Positions 1-8,741 of a DNA stretch of 17,428 nt are shown here, one piece after another. The position numbers and the translations under genes are program-made. The notes under the pieces are model-generated. The model saw only the letters and a program-made list of their open reading frames with translations. It ran no database searches and was not told where the DNA came from. How positions within the stretch are numbered: the stretch's first letter is position 1; every line of letters starts with the position of its first letter. The DNA comes from Gemmatimonadaceae bacterium (GTDB taxonomy: Bacteria; Gemmatimonadota; Gemmatimonadetes; Gemmatimonadales; Gemmatimonadaceae). Where the stretch lies: NCBI GenBank assembly GCA_025357975.1, contig JANYKY010000390.1, positions 1-17,428 on the forward strand, given 5' to 3'.

Positions 1-46
1 GTAACGGAACGAAGCGGGGCAACTTGCGCAGGGGCCGAGGACGTTT
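1..46. other. Window edge, no gene seen
   Basis: These 46 bases lie downstream of the last permease stop codon. No start, stem-loop or U-tract typical of an intrinsic terminator is visible, so the end of the efflux operon cannot be placed within the window. Confidence 0.4.
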
Positions 47-1288
47 TCACTCGTGCCTCAGCGCTTCGATCGGATCGAGTTTCGCGGCACGGCGCGCGGG
101 AATCATTCCGAACACGATTCCAATGCCAACCGACACCGTTACCGCTATGACCGTCAGGAGGATCGGAATACCTGCGTCGATGTTCATGAACATCGTTACC
201 AGCCTGCCGACAGCGAGGCCGACAATGATACCGATCAGGCCTCCAATTCCAGTCAGTGTCGCCGCTTCCACGAGAAACTGAAGCAGAATTTCTCGCTGCG
301 TTGCCCCGACCGCCTTGCGAATCCCTATCTCTCGCGTGCGGTTGGTGACGGACACCATCATGATGGCCATCACTCCAATTCCACCAACCATCAGGCCGAC
401 GCTCGACAGAACGATCATCACGAGAAAGAAAACTCCCGTGATCTTGTTGAACGTGTCGAGAATCTGGTCCTGCGTGATCATGTCGAAATTGTTCTTGTCA
501 GCAGGGCGAAGGCCGCGCATTTCGCGAAGCGCTATCGTCACTGCCTCCTGCGCATCCGCGGCCGTGACGCCTTTCCTCGGTTTCACCGGAATGAATACCG
601 CGTTGGTCTTGTCGATCTTGAACTGATGGTCGAGCCACTCGTAGGGTACGATCGCTCCCGTGCCTTGACCGGGCGGTTCGAAGATATTGCTCGCCTTCTG
701 ATAAACGCCGATAACTGTCGCTGGCCTTCCGCCAATCTGCACCGACTTGTCGAGAATGCTCTCGGCTCCGAAAATCTTTCGTGCAGCGTCCTCCTCAAGA
801 ACGGCTACGCCAGATCCCGCAACCAGCTCAGGCTTCGTAAACCACCTGCCTTGGACCAGGTCGCCACCCTGAACTTCCACAAACCGGTCGTCGGCACCGT
901 TGATGGCGAGAGCCTGAGTCCGCTGGCCCTTATACTCGAGACGCCCAACCGTTTGTCCCCAGATAGCCGCATACGAAATCTCGGGTAGCTCCTGAATGCG
1001 TCGCGCCTCGGCTGCATTCAAATTCGGCCGGATCCGAATCCATGCAGGCAGCCGGTCGGGATTTACCGGTGTCTGCGATGACGCTTTCATTACATAGAAG
1101 GTCGTCGGGCCGGCGATCTCAATCGTTCGAACGATCTGTTCCTTGATGCCTTGTACGATTGCGGCCATCATCATCACCGTGGATACACCGATCACGACGC
1201 CAAGAATCGTCAAACCCGATCGCAGCTTGTTTGCGCGAAGCGTATCGATCGCAATCGCAACATTGTTTCGAACTTTGTCGCCGAGCAC
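47..1288 (-). CDS. FtsX/MacB-type ABC permease, class A, second copy
   Basis: This is a 413-residue inner-membrane permease of the MacB/FtsX (type VII ABC) group. Such proteins use ATP hydrolysis in the cytoplasm to drive periplasmic movement rather than classical membrane translocation. One transmembrane segment lies at about residues 22-46, followed by a large periplasmic (MacB_PCD-like) domain. Three more segments lie at about 287-315, 342-366 and 374-400. The stretch after TM2 carries the family hallmark RTREIGIRKAVGAT, the cytoplasmic coupling helix that contacts the ATPase. The C-terminus LDPIEALRHE is also typical. The start is GTG, directly abutting the TAA of the upstream permease (0 nt), with AGGAA just before it, so translation is probably coupled. 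It most resembles the permease at 2549-3820, sharing the LTILGV and AGPT-S/T-FY motifs near TM1. There is no fused ATPase; the ATPase at 5062-5877 is the likely partner. The substrate is unknown. Confidence 0.93.
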   Translation of the reverse strand: MLGDKVRNNVAIAIDTLRANKLRSGLTILGVVIGVSTVMMMAAIVQGIKEQIVRTIEIAGPTTFYVMKASSQTPVNPDRLPAWIRIRPNLNAAEARRIQELPEISYAAIWGQTVGRLEYKGQRTQALAINGADDRFVEVQGGDLVQGRWFTKPELVAGSGVAVLEEDAARKIFGAESILDKSVQIGGRPATVIGVYQKASNIFEPPGQGTGAIVPYEWLDHQFKIDKTNAVFIPVKPRKGVTAADAQEAVTIALREMRGLRPADKNNFDMITQDQILDTFNKITGVFFLVMIVLSSVGLMVGGIGVMAIMMVSVTNRTREIGIRKAVGATQREILLQFLVEAATLTGIGGLIGIIVGLAVGRLVTMFMNIDAGIPILLTVIAVTVSVGIGIVFGMIPARRAAKLDPIEALRHE

Positions 1289-2530
1289 TTATTCCTGCCG
1301 CAGGGCAGCGATTGGATCGAGCTGCGCGGCTCGCGACGCGGGGTATACGCCAAATATCACGCCGACTCCTGCGCCCAGTGCCAGCGCCAGCGCGACGGAC
1401 CACGCGGTAATGCGCGCAGGGAGCGGTGACAGGAATGCAATCAGGCCAGCCATCCCCCAGCCGACCGCCACACCAGTGAGTCCGCCGGCAGTAGCGAGCA
1501 CGATTGCTTCCGCAAGAAACTGTCGACGAATATCACGGGACCGTGCGCCCATCGCTTTTCTCACGCCGATCTCTCGCGTGCGCTCGCTCACCGACATCAG
1601 CATGATATTCATGATGACGATTCCGCCAACGACAATTCCAATTGCAACGATTGCCGGAATGACGGAAAAAAGAATCTTCGTGAGATTCTTCCAGAATTCA
1701 ACGAGTGCGTCAGCGGTCTCCACGCTGTAATCACTCTCCTGACTGGGTCGAAGGTGATGCGCGCTGCGCATTGCGCCATCGGCAGCCGCCATCGCCGGCG
1801 CGATATCTTCAGCGCGGGCGATTTTCACCGAAACGGTCGTCGTTTTTCGGCGACCGTAGAGTGATTCAAATGTCGTCAGAGGAAGGAGTACGAATCCATC
1901 GAACGACTGGCCGAGCAACGAACCTTTTTTCCCGATTACTCCGACGATCGTGAAATGCCGGCCAAGTATGCGCACATCCTTGCCGACCGCATCGACGTTC
2001 TCGAACAACTTTTTTGCGACGTCGGCGCCGACGACGACAACGTTGCGACGCTGCACTATATCGACGTCCGTCAACGGACGGCCGCTGGCAAAGACGTAGT
2101 CTTGAACAACCTGGTACGGCGCGGTTACACCGTTGACTGAAACGTCGCCGAGCGTGTTCGTCCCGTATTGAATGTCTGCGATCGGCGTAGGGAAGCCGGA
2201 CTGCATGCTGACCGCGACTGCCTCCGGCACGGCTGCTATTACTGCGGCTGCATCGCTTTCCGTAATGATCGGGCGCTTCGCTATTCGGCGATAAGTCTCG
2301 TCATCGAAGAGACCGATCTGAATCGGAGAACGTCTCACCTGGAACGTGTTCGCTCCGATAAGGGCGCCGGCAAGATTTTCCGACACGTAGGCGTTCATGC
2401 CCTGGATTATCGCCACGACAGCGACAAGAAACGTCACGGACACGATGATGCCCAGGAGCGTGAAAAACGAGCGGAGTTTGTTTTCCCGGAGCTGCTGAAG
2501 GGCAGTGAGTATAACGTCCGTGAAGGTCAT
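1289..2530 (-). CDS. FtsX/MacB-type ABC permease, class B, second copy
   Basis: This is a 413-residue inner-membrane permease with the MacB/FtsX layout: a TM near residues 18-45, a long periplasmic domain, then three C-terminal TMs. The coupling motif RTREIGVRKAMGARSRDI follows TM2, and the C-terminus ends LDPIAALRQE. The N-terminus (ENKLRSFFTLLGI, then QGMNAYVSENLAG) matches the permease at 3821-5059 (LKSFFTLLGV, EGMSSYMEHDFVG) better than its class-A neighbours. I therefore class it with that gene. The start is ATG, 18 nt after the TAA of the upstream permease; no strong Shine-Dalgarno sequence is visible there. Its own stop abuts the GTG of the next permease. It probably forms a heterodimer with the class-A protein encoded immediately downstream; this is inferred from gene order. 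Confidence 0.93.
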   Translation of the reverse strand: MTFTDVILTALQQLRENKLRSFFTLLGIIVSVTFLVAVVAIIQGMNAYVSENLAGALIGANTFQVRRSPIQIGLFDDETYRRIAKRPIITESDAAAVIAAVPEAVAVSMQSGFPTPIADIQYGTNTLGDVSVNGVTAPYQVVQDYVFASGRPLTDVDIVQRRNVVVVGADVAKKLFENVDAVGKDVRILGRHFTIVGVIGKKGSLLGQSFDGFVLLPLTTFESLYGRRKTTTVSVKIARAEDIAPAMAAADGAMRSAHHLRPSQESDYSVETADALVEFWKNLTKILFSVIPAIVAIGIVVGGIVIMNIMLMSVSERTREIGVRKAMGARSRDIRRQFLAEAIVLATAGGLTGVAVGWGMAGLIAFLSPLPARITAWSVALALALGAGVGVIFGVYPASRAAQLDPIAALRQE

Positions 2531-2548
2531 TTCGCGGACGTCATGAGG

Positions 2549-3820
2549 TTACTCGTAGCGCAGCGCTTCCACGGGATCGAGTCGGGAAGCACGTGCGGCC
2601 GGCAACATTCCGAATACAATGCCTGTGACAGCGCTAACTCCGAGTGCCGCCGCGATAGCCATCGGCGGCGTTGACGCCGGGACCGGCGTGAATTTGTTGA
2701 CCAGAAACGCGACGCCAGATCCGCAGATGAGACCGATTCCCGCGCCAATGCACGTCAACGTAGCCGCCTCTACAAGAAACTGCCACAGAATTGTCTTGCG
2801 GGTGGCACCAAGGGCTTTTCGAACGCCGATTTCGCGCGTCCTCTCGGTGACGCTGATCATCATGATCGCAATCACGCCGACGCCGCCCACCATCAGGCCG
2901 ACCGCTGAGAGCGCAATCATGATGACGAAGAAAACGCCAAAGAATCCGTTGTAGATCGCCATCAATCCGTCGGACGTAACGATTGCGAAATTGTCCGGCG
3001 CACTTGGCTTGAGACCGCGCTGACCACGCATTAGCGCCGTAACGGCGTCGATGGCCTCGTCCCGCGGAACCCACGAATGGGGCTTGATCGTGAGATCGAG
3101 CCGTCGAAGAACAAACCCAAGCTGACGGCGTCCTGACTCGAGAGGAATCATGGCCTTTGGATCATTGCCAGCACTCGAGGAGCTGGGCTTTCCGAGAAAG
3201 CTTGCGACGTTGTGATGAACGCCGATCACCTTGAACGGAACGCTGTTGATCTCGACGAACTTGTCCAGCGGATCCGAATCGCCGAAGAGTCTCTCTGCCA
3301 TCTTATCGTTCACGATGACGATTCGCGCACCAGTCGTATTTTCGGCATACGTGAAATCACGGCCCTGGACGATGTCGCCACCATCGGCGTCGAGCCAGCC
3401 GGCGCTGTAGCCGTCCAATCCCGCGTTGTCGAGCTCCTTGTCCTTGTACTTGAACGTCGCCTGAGTACCGACGTGGCTCGTTATTGCCTGTATTTCCGGC
3501 AATTTCGAAATCTTGTCCGCTTCGTTCAGCGTTATTGGCGGATTGCGGCGCGACGGACAGGTGTCGTCGGTCCCATCGCATATTTGCGCGAACGCAACTG
3601 GACGTCGATACAGGTAGAAGCTGGTGGGTCCCGCCGATGCGAGATCTTTCGCAACGCTCTCATTGATACCGTGCACTGCTGCGGAGAGCGTCACTACAAC
3701 AAAGACGCCAACGGCAACGCCGAGGATAGTGAGCGCAGCACGAACCTTGTTCTCACGAATCGCCGAGAAGGCGATCCCGATCCCTTCGGTGATGTTGAAC
3801 AGCCAGGAGGAAAAGCCCAT
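2549..3820 (-). CDS. FtsX/MacB-type ABC permease, class A, first copy
   Basis: This is a 423-residue inner-membrane permease with one TM near residues 25-50, a periplasmic domain, and three C-terminal TMs. The post-TM2 signature RTREIGVRKALGATRKTI and the C-terminus LDPVEALRYE are typical of the family. The periplasmic domain carries a short cysteine pair near its start (QICDGTDDTCPSRR) that the other three permeases lack; in an oxidising compartment it could form a disulfide. The start is ATG and follows the TAA of the class-B permease with no spacing, with AG-rich sequence upstream in that gene's last codons. The AGPTSFYLYRR stretch after TM1 aligns with AGPTTFYVMK of the permease at 47-1288, marking these two as paralogues. 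Confidence 0.93.
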   Translation of the reverse strand: MGFSSWLFNITEGIGIAFSAIRENKVRAALTILGVAVGVFVVVTLSAAVHGINESVAKDLASAGPTSFYLYRRPVAFAQICDGTDDTCPSRRNPPITLNEADKISKLPEIQAITSHVGTQATFKYKDKELDNAGLDGYSAGWLDADGGDIVQGRDFTYAENTTGARIVIVNDKMAERLFGDSDPLDKFVEINSVPFKVIGVHHNVASFLGKPSSSSAGNDPKAMIPLESGRRQLGFVLRRLDLTIKPHSWVPRDEAIDAVTALMRGQRGLKPSAPDNFAIVTSDGLMAIYNGFFGVFFVIMIALSAVGLMVGGVGVIAIMMISVTERTREIGVRKALGATRKTILWQFLVEAATLTCIGAGIGLICGSGVAFLVNKFTPVPASTPPMAIAAALGVSAVTGIVFGMLPAARASRLDPVEALRYE

Positions 3821-5059
3821 TTACTCGGCCCTCAAGGCTGTGATCGGGTCGAGCCGCGACGCGCGACTTGCCGGATAGATGCCGGATATGATTCCTACCC
3901 CGGCGCCTACGATTACTCCGGCGACGATGGACCACGGCGCAACAGTGGCCGGTAGGGGTGACACGGCGGAAATGATTTCCGCGAGCAGAATGCCGCTGAT
4001 GATCCCGAGTATCGCACCGACGGTGCTGAGTGTCGCGGCTTCGACGAGGAACTGCGACATGATGTCGCGGCGCCGTGCCCCAAGAGCTTTCCTAATGCCG
4101 ATCTCACGCGTCCGCTCTGCGACAGCCACGAGCATGATGTTCATGATGACGATTGCACCGACAACAAGCCCAATGGCCGGCAGCACCACGCCTGCGATGA
4201 CGAGCTTGCTCTTGATCGACGTCCAGAAAGTCAGCGCCGATTCGGAGCTCTCAACCGTAAAGTTGTCGGGCTCTGATGGCCTGAGCTCATGGCGCGAGCG
4301 CATCACCTGGCGGATTGCTTCGGTGGTCTCCGTCATGTCCGCATCCCCCGCCGCCTTGATTTTCAGCGCGTCCAGAACATTCGGCTTGTTCACGACGTGC
4401 CGAAGCGGCGAGCGGTAGGGAGCGATCACGAAGCGGTCGAGTGACAATCCAAAGATGCTGCCCTGCGATTCAGCTACACCAACAACGGTGTAGGGGAGGC
4501 CAGCGACCTTCAACGGGCGGTTGATCGGATCGAGATTCGGGAAAAATCTGGTAGCGATTTCCTCGCCGATCACGACGACAGGGGTTCCCATCGCCATCTC
4601 CTGCGACGTGATAACGCGGCCCTTCGCGATCTTCATCTCACGGATCTTGAAGTAGTCGCCTTCGACCGCGCTCGCCTGAAGCTGTTTCGGCGGAGACCAT
4701 TGAGACGCAACGAAAACATTGTCGTAACCTTCCGCACTCCACAACGTTCCTGGCGGAAGCGCATCGACGACTGGCTGGACATCGGTCATCAGCACACGCG
4801 GCCACCTGCGCATCGCGCGCCATTGGGCATCGCTGATATTGGCGCCGATCTCCGGCTGCTGGCGGAGGGTGACAGTGTTGACGCCGACGAGCTTGCCGAC
4901 AAAGTCGTGTTCCATGTAACTGCTCATGCCCTCGACGATCGACACGACGGCAATGAGGAACATTACCCCGATGGTTACGCCGAGGAGCGTGAAGAAGCTC
5001 TTGAGCTTCTGGACCCGTATCTGGGCGAGTGCCAGCCTAACTGCATCGAGGAATGGCAT
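3821..5059 (-). CDS. FtsX/MacB-type ABC permease, class B, first copy
   Basis: This 412-residue inner-membrane permease is the first of four in transcription order. Its ATG lies 2 nt after the TAG of the ATPase gene. It has one N-terminal TM (about residues 18-45), a periplasmic domain, and three C-terminal TMs. The coupling motif RTREIGIRKALGARRRDI is present, and the C-terminus is LDPITALRAE. Immediate proximity to the ATPase suggests this is the ancestral class-B subunit, but that is an inference. Together with the adaptor and outer-membrane channel, the complex should resemble MacAB-TolC, except that ATPase and permease are on separate chains, as in LolCDE and other split systems. Confidence 0.93.
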   Translation of the reverse strand: MPFLDAVRLALAQIRVQKLKSFFTLLGVTIGVMFLIAVVSIVEGMSSYMEHDFVGKLVGVNTVTLRQQPEIGANISDAQWRAMRRWPRVLMTDVQPVVDALPPGTLWSAEGYDNVFVASQWSPPKQLQASAVEGDYFKIREMKIAKGRVITSQEMAMGTPVVVIGEEIATRFFPNLDPINRPLKVAGLPYTVVGVAESQGSIFGLSLDRFVIAPYRSPLRHVVNKPNVLDALKIKAAGDADMTETTEAIRQVMRSRHELRPSEPDNFTVESSESALTFWTSIKSKLVIAGVVLPAIGLVVGAIVIMNIMLVAVAERTREIGIRKALGARRRDIMSQFLVEAATLSTVGAILGIISGILLAEIISAVSPLPATVAPWSIVAGVIVGAGVGIISGIYPASRASRLDPITALRAE

Positions 5060-5061
5060 GT

Positions 5062-5877
5062 CTACTTGTGGGTAACCGACGGAGCAGCGATCTGCATTTT
5101 CTCCGCAAATCGCTCGCGGCGGTCGTCGCTCTCGATCATTCCATCGCGAAGAACAATGACGCGCCTTGCGTGAGCTGCGATATCCGGCTCGTGCGTCACC
5201 ATGATGACCGTCTGTCCCGAGCTTGCAAGATCCTCGAACACGCGCATGATCTCTTCAGACGTCGTCGAGTCAAGATTTCCGGTCGGCTCGTCGGCGAGAA
5301 GTATCGCCGGCTCATTGACCAGCGCACGGGCAATTGCAACGCGCTGGCGCTGACCGCCAGAGAGCTCATTTGGACGGTGAGTGATACGATTACCGAGCTG
5401 CACGCGCTCGAGTGCGGCGATGGCCCGCTTTCGACGCTCGTCGGACGGAACTCCAGCATACACAAGTGGGAGCTCGACGTTGTGCAGCGCAGTCGCGCGA
5501 GGCAGGAGGTTGAATGTCTGGAACACAAAACCTATTTCGCGGTTGCGAACGCGGGCGAGCTCGTCATCGGCCATCGATGAAACGAGATCTCCGCTCAGCC
5601 AGTATTCACCGGCATCCGGCGTGTCGAGGCATCCGATGAGATTCATCAGTGTGGACTTTCCGGAGCCGGATGGTCCCATGATCGCAACGTACTCGTTGCG
5701 TCGGATTGCGACGTCTACGCCACGCAATGCGCGAACAATCTCACCGCCCATGTCGTATTCACGCTTCAGTCCCCGTGTGACAATTACCCAGTCTTTCTCA
5801 GGCGCCTTGCCGGCCTGCTGGGTGACCACAGCACGCTCGGCAGTGACGCTGAGAGGTACTTCCTCTGTGGTCTGCAT
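5062..5877 (-). CDS. ABC transporter ATP-binding protein (MacB/LolD type)
   Basis: This 271-residue cytoplasmic ATPase powers the adjacent permeases. All nucleotide-binding motifs are intact: Walker [10 protein letters not shown] at residues 68-76, Q-loop glutamine at 120 ([10 protein letters not shown]), signature LSGGQ at 172-176, Walker B ILLADE at 192-197 followed by the D-loop PTGNLD, and H-loop histidine at 229 (MVTHEP). The [11 protein letters not shown] and FNLLP forms are characteristic of the MacB/LolD/FtsE subfamily. About 30 residues precede the first conserved segment, somewhat longer than usual for LolD. The start ATG overlaps the adaptor stop in a TAATG junction (1 nt), indicating translational coupling. 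It is the only ATPase in the window, so it presumably serves all four permeases. Confidence 0.96.
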   Translation of the reverse strand: MQTTEEVPLSVTAERAVVTQQAGKAPEKDWVIVTRGLKREYDMGGEIVRALRGVDVAIRRNEYVAIMGPSGSGKSTLMNLIGCLDTPDAGEYWLSGDLVSSMADDELARVRNREIGFVFQTFNLLPRATALHNVELPLVYAGVPSDERRKRAIAALERVQLGNRITHRPNELSGGQRQRVAIARALVNEPAILLADEPTGNLDSTTSEEIMRVFEDLASSGQTVIMVTHEPDIAAHARRVIVLRDGMIESDDRRERFAEKMQIAAPSVTHK

Positions 5878-7169
5878 TACGATTTTGCGACCTCAGCCTT
5901 CTTCTTGTCGTCGGCCTTCATTGCCTTCACACGGCTACCGTCCTTGAGCTCCCTGATGGCCTGGTAGGTTCCGCCAACGATCTTCTCGCCCGCCGTCAGG
6001 CCGCCAAGCACTTCGAAATACTTCTCGCCAGCGATACCAACCTTCACGGGCTTGAAAGTGACTTTGTTGTCCGCGCCGATAGCGAAGACGCCTTCGACGT
6101 CACGCTTTCCGACTTCCTTGGTGGGCGCAGCCTTCGCAAGTGTGACAGCGCCGCTGTCCCGCTTGCTGAGAGAGTCTTCGCGTACCGTCAATGCGATGAT
6201 CGGAATCGAGAGCACGTTCTTGCGCGTGTCCGTGATGATCTTCGCCGTGGCGGAGAAGTCAGGACGGGTCGTTGCCGGGGCGTTTACGAGCGTGATCGTG
6301 ACTTCGTAGTCGATAGCCTGATCTGCCGGGCTGGCGCCGGCGCTTGCCGATGCCTTGAGCGAGCTGTTGGAAATTTCTGAGACTCGGCCCACAAACGTCG
6401 TGTCGGGAAACGCATCGATCTGAATCACCGTCGAGTCGCCAATCGCAATGCGCGAAACGTCGGTCTCATCGACCTTCACCTTTGTCTCGAGCAGGCTCAT
6501 GTCGCTGATCGTCAGAAGCGTCGCCGCGTCCTTGTTCAGCGTGCCCATGATTGCGGTTTCGCCCTCGTGCACATTGAGACGCGTGACACGTCCACTCATC
6601 GTTGCAAAAATGCTCGTTTTGCCTAGCTGGCTCTGTGCATCGCGCAACGATGCCTGCGACTGAGCGATGCCGTTGTTCGCATTCTCCAGCTGAGCCTGCG
6701 CGACCTCGACCTGAGTCTTGAGCTGTTCGACTTGCTCATCGGAGACGAGTGTCGGATTGTCCTTTTTGAGTGCCAGCAGGCGAGCGTAGTTACGCTTCGC
6801 CTGCTCCAGTGTTGGGCGCGCGGTCGCCGATGCGGACCTGGCACTTGCGACTGCTGCTGCAGCGCGCTCTGCGGATGCGCGGTACTGCGATGGATCGATC
6901 TCGAGAAGGAACTGGCCTTTCGTCACGAGATCTCCTTCCTTGACGGAGAGTCGAACGATACGCCCCGTTATGTCCGATGCCAGATCGACCTTGGTGTGCG
7001 GCTGAACCTGTCCGCTGGCAGTGACCGACGCGACGAGATCGCGACGCACGACCGGCTCGATTCTGACCTCGGTTGCCTTGTTACGTCCCTTCGCCGCACT
7101 CAGGCCGCCGATCAGGGCGATTGCGAGAATGACTGCACCACCGACTCCCCATTTAGTACGCTTAGACAT
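5877..7169 (-). CDS. Periplasmic adaptor (MacA/HlyD-type membrane fusion protein)
   Basis: This is a 430-residue adaptor bridging inner-membrane permeases to the outer-membrane channel. An N-terminal membrane anchor (about residues 6-25) has no signal-peptidase or lipobox cleavage motif. It is followed by the first half of the lipoyl/barrel-sandwich domain ([22 protein letters not shown] and the [18 protein letters not shown] region). A long alpha-helical hairpin rich in Ala, Gln and Arg follows (about residues 100-180), then the returning lipoyl half with [14 protein letters not shown]. Beta-barrel and membrane-proximal domains finish the chain. A polar insertion near [12 protein letters not shown] interrupts the membrane-proximal part, and the C-terminus is lysine-rich. 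ATG lies 12 nt after the TolC gene stop. MacA-like by context; specificity is not predictable. Confidence 0.93.
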   Translation of the reverse strand: MSKRTKWGVGGAVILAIALIGGLSAAKGRNKATEVRIEPVVRRDLVASVTASGQVQPHTKVDLASDITGRIVRLSVKEGDLVTKGQFLLEIDPSQYRASAERAAAAVASARSASATARPTLEQAKRNYARLLALKKDNPTLVSDEQVEQLKTQVEVAQAQLENANNGIAQSQASLRDAQSQLGKTSIFATMSGRVTRLNVHEGETAIMGTLNKDAATLLTISDMSLLETKVKVDETDVSRIAIGDSTVIQIDAFPDTTFVGRVSEISNSSLKASASAGASPADQAIDYEVTITLVNAPATTRPDFSATAKIITDTRKNVLSIPIIALTVREDSLSKRDSGAVTLAKAAPTKEVGKRDVEGVFAIGADNKVTFKPVKVGIAGEKYFEVLGGLTAGEKIVGGTYQAIRELKDGSRVKAMKADDKKKAEVAKS

Positions 7170-7181
7170 TTTTGTTTTCCG

Positions 7182-8669
7182 TTACTTGAGTGGACGACCG
7201 ACGGCACTTTCCAACGCCGCGTACGCCTTGTGGTAATCAAAGATTGCATTGATACGATCGCTCTCGGCTCGCTCGTAGGCCGCGCGTGCCGTCGTGACAT
7301 CGACGAGCGTCACCGAGCCGGTGCGATAGCGGTCCTGCGCGAACTTGAGCTCCAGCTTCGCCTTCGCTGAATTCTGTTCCTGTATCGCCGCCGTCTTCGC
7401 TGCGGTCGTCAGGGTGAGGTATGCCGACGTAACATCGGCGGTTAAGGCAAGCTCACGCGCCCGCACGTTGAATCGCGCGTCATCGCTCGAGGCAAGTGCT
7501 TCCTGCACCCGCTGCTCGCGGGCAAATCCGTCGAACAACGGGAGGGACAAGGTCGCCGTAATCGACTTGGGCGAGCTCTGGAAGTTGAACGGGAACTGTC
7601 GGTTGCTGCTGCGAAGAGCGGCGGCCTGCGCATCGCTGAACGTGATCGCCTGGCATTGTGCAAGCTGGTTCGAAAGATTGAGCGCCGCTCTCACTTCCTC
7701 GTTCCGAACGCAGGACTGCCGCGACGACACTGTAGTCGCCGTCGCCTGCTGAATAAGGAAATCAGAGTTGGCGTATGAATATGTATATCCGGAAAGCCCG
7801 GTGTTGACGCTCAATGTTGGCGAATACTGGCTGCGCGCCGCCTTGATATTGAGATCGGCAACCTTCTGTCTTGATCGCAGAGCGAGCACCACAGGATTCT
7901 CGATCCGCGCAGATGCAAGAAGGTCGGCCAGAGGGGGCGGGGCGCTCATGTCGTCGAACTGAGTCGTCAGTACAACATTGCCGGGCTGCTCGACACCCAG
8001 CTGCTCGAAGAGCCGAAGCTTCTCGATCTCGATTTGGTTCCTGGCCTGAATAACCTGAACCTGTTGCTGGCCAACCGTGACCTCTGCAGCGCTCACATCG
8101 AGCTGCGTACCGGACCCGACAAGCGCTCTCGCTTTTGCGAGCACGAGCTGGCTCTGCGCTTCCACGAGCAGTGTATCCTGAAGTGATGCACGGTCCTGCG
8201 CCTGCAGAACTGCCAGATACTGCTGCGTCACACCAGCTCTCAGAAGCTGCGCACTGCCGGCGATGTCTGCCTCGACGGCGTTACGATTGGCGCGCTCGAC
8301 CTTTGGTGTGATGAAGGACGCCCTGTTGATCCTGTATCCGATACCTATTGAATACTGCGACTGATTGATGTCGGAGCTGGCACCGAGGCTGGTACCGCCG
8401 AAAATCTGCGTGCCGCCCTGCTGCCGCTGGGCGAGAAAGCTCGCGTCAGCGTTCGGAAGCAGCTGTCCCGCAGCCGCTCTGACCGCGGCATCGGCTGTTC
8501 GCCGGTTGTTGATGACGGACAGGTGAGCCGGATTGTTGCGGACCGCGAGATTCAGCGCGTCGCCCAGCGACAACGTCGACCGTGTTGAATCAGTCCGCGC
8601 CGATGACGCCTGCGCGAATGCAGCGCCAGGAAGCAGAATGGCCAATATGAAACACAAACGCATTTGCAT
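7182..8669 (-). CDS. TolC-family outer-membrane efflux channel
   Basis: This is a TolC-type outer membrane factor that completes the tripartite exporter. I chose the ATG at 8669 (495 residues) because it begins directly with a convincing signal peptide (MQMRLCFILAILLPGAAFAQ, cleavage after AFA). An in-frame GTG at 8696 would add nine residues, and a second ATG lies two codons downstream. Two internal structural repeats are visible, each with helical Ala/Gln/Arg-rich segments. The second ends with the family hallmark YRTGSVTLVDVTTAR and an AYAALESAVGRPL tail. The middle contains an unusual segment of about 60 residues with a cysteine pair (SRQSCVRNEE ... LAQCQAI), probably in or near the extracellular loop or barrel of the second repeat. 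First gene of the compact transport cluster. Confidence 0.93.
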   Translation of the reverse strand: MQMRLCFILAILLPGAAFAQASSARTDSTRSTLSLGDALNLAVRNNPAHLSVINNRRTADAAVRAAAGQLLPNADASFLAQRQQGGTQIFGGTSLGASSDINQSQYSIGIGYRINRASFITPKVERANRNAVEADIAGSAQLLRAGVTQQYLAVLQAQDRASLQDTLLVEAQSQLVLAKARALVGSGTQLDVSAAEVTVGQQQVQVIQARNQIEIEKLRLFEQLGVEQPGNVVLTTQFDDMSAPPPLADLLASARIENPVVLALRSRQKVADLNIKAARSQYSPTLSVNTGLSGYTYSYANSDFLIQQATATTVSSRQSCVRNEEVRAALNLSNQLAQCQAITFSDAQAAALRSSNRQFPFNFQSSPKSITATLSLPLFDGFAREQRVQEALASSDDARFNVRARELALTADVTSAYLTLTTAAKTAAIQEQNSAKAKLELKFAQDRYRTGSVTLVDVTTARAAYERAESDRINAIFDYHKAYAALESAVGRPLK

Positions 8670-8741
8670 TGTTGGGTACGGGGGAGATAGAGTCACGTGG
8701 CAGTACGGCAGCCACGGAGGGTGGGTTTCAAGGATCTTGTT

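Noticed and set aside
53..988. A 311-codon plus-strand open frame opposite the last permease
   Set aside because: It is antisense to a permease with clear family motifs; its His/Arg/Asp-rich composition is typical of a shadow frame.
8697..8741. Terminator between the creatininase-family gene and the TolC gene
   Set aside because: No stable stem-loop with a following U-tract is visible, so read-through into the exporter operon remains possible.
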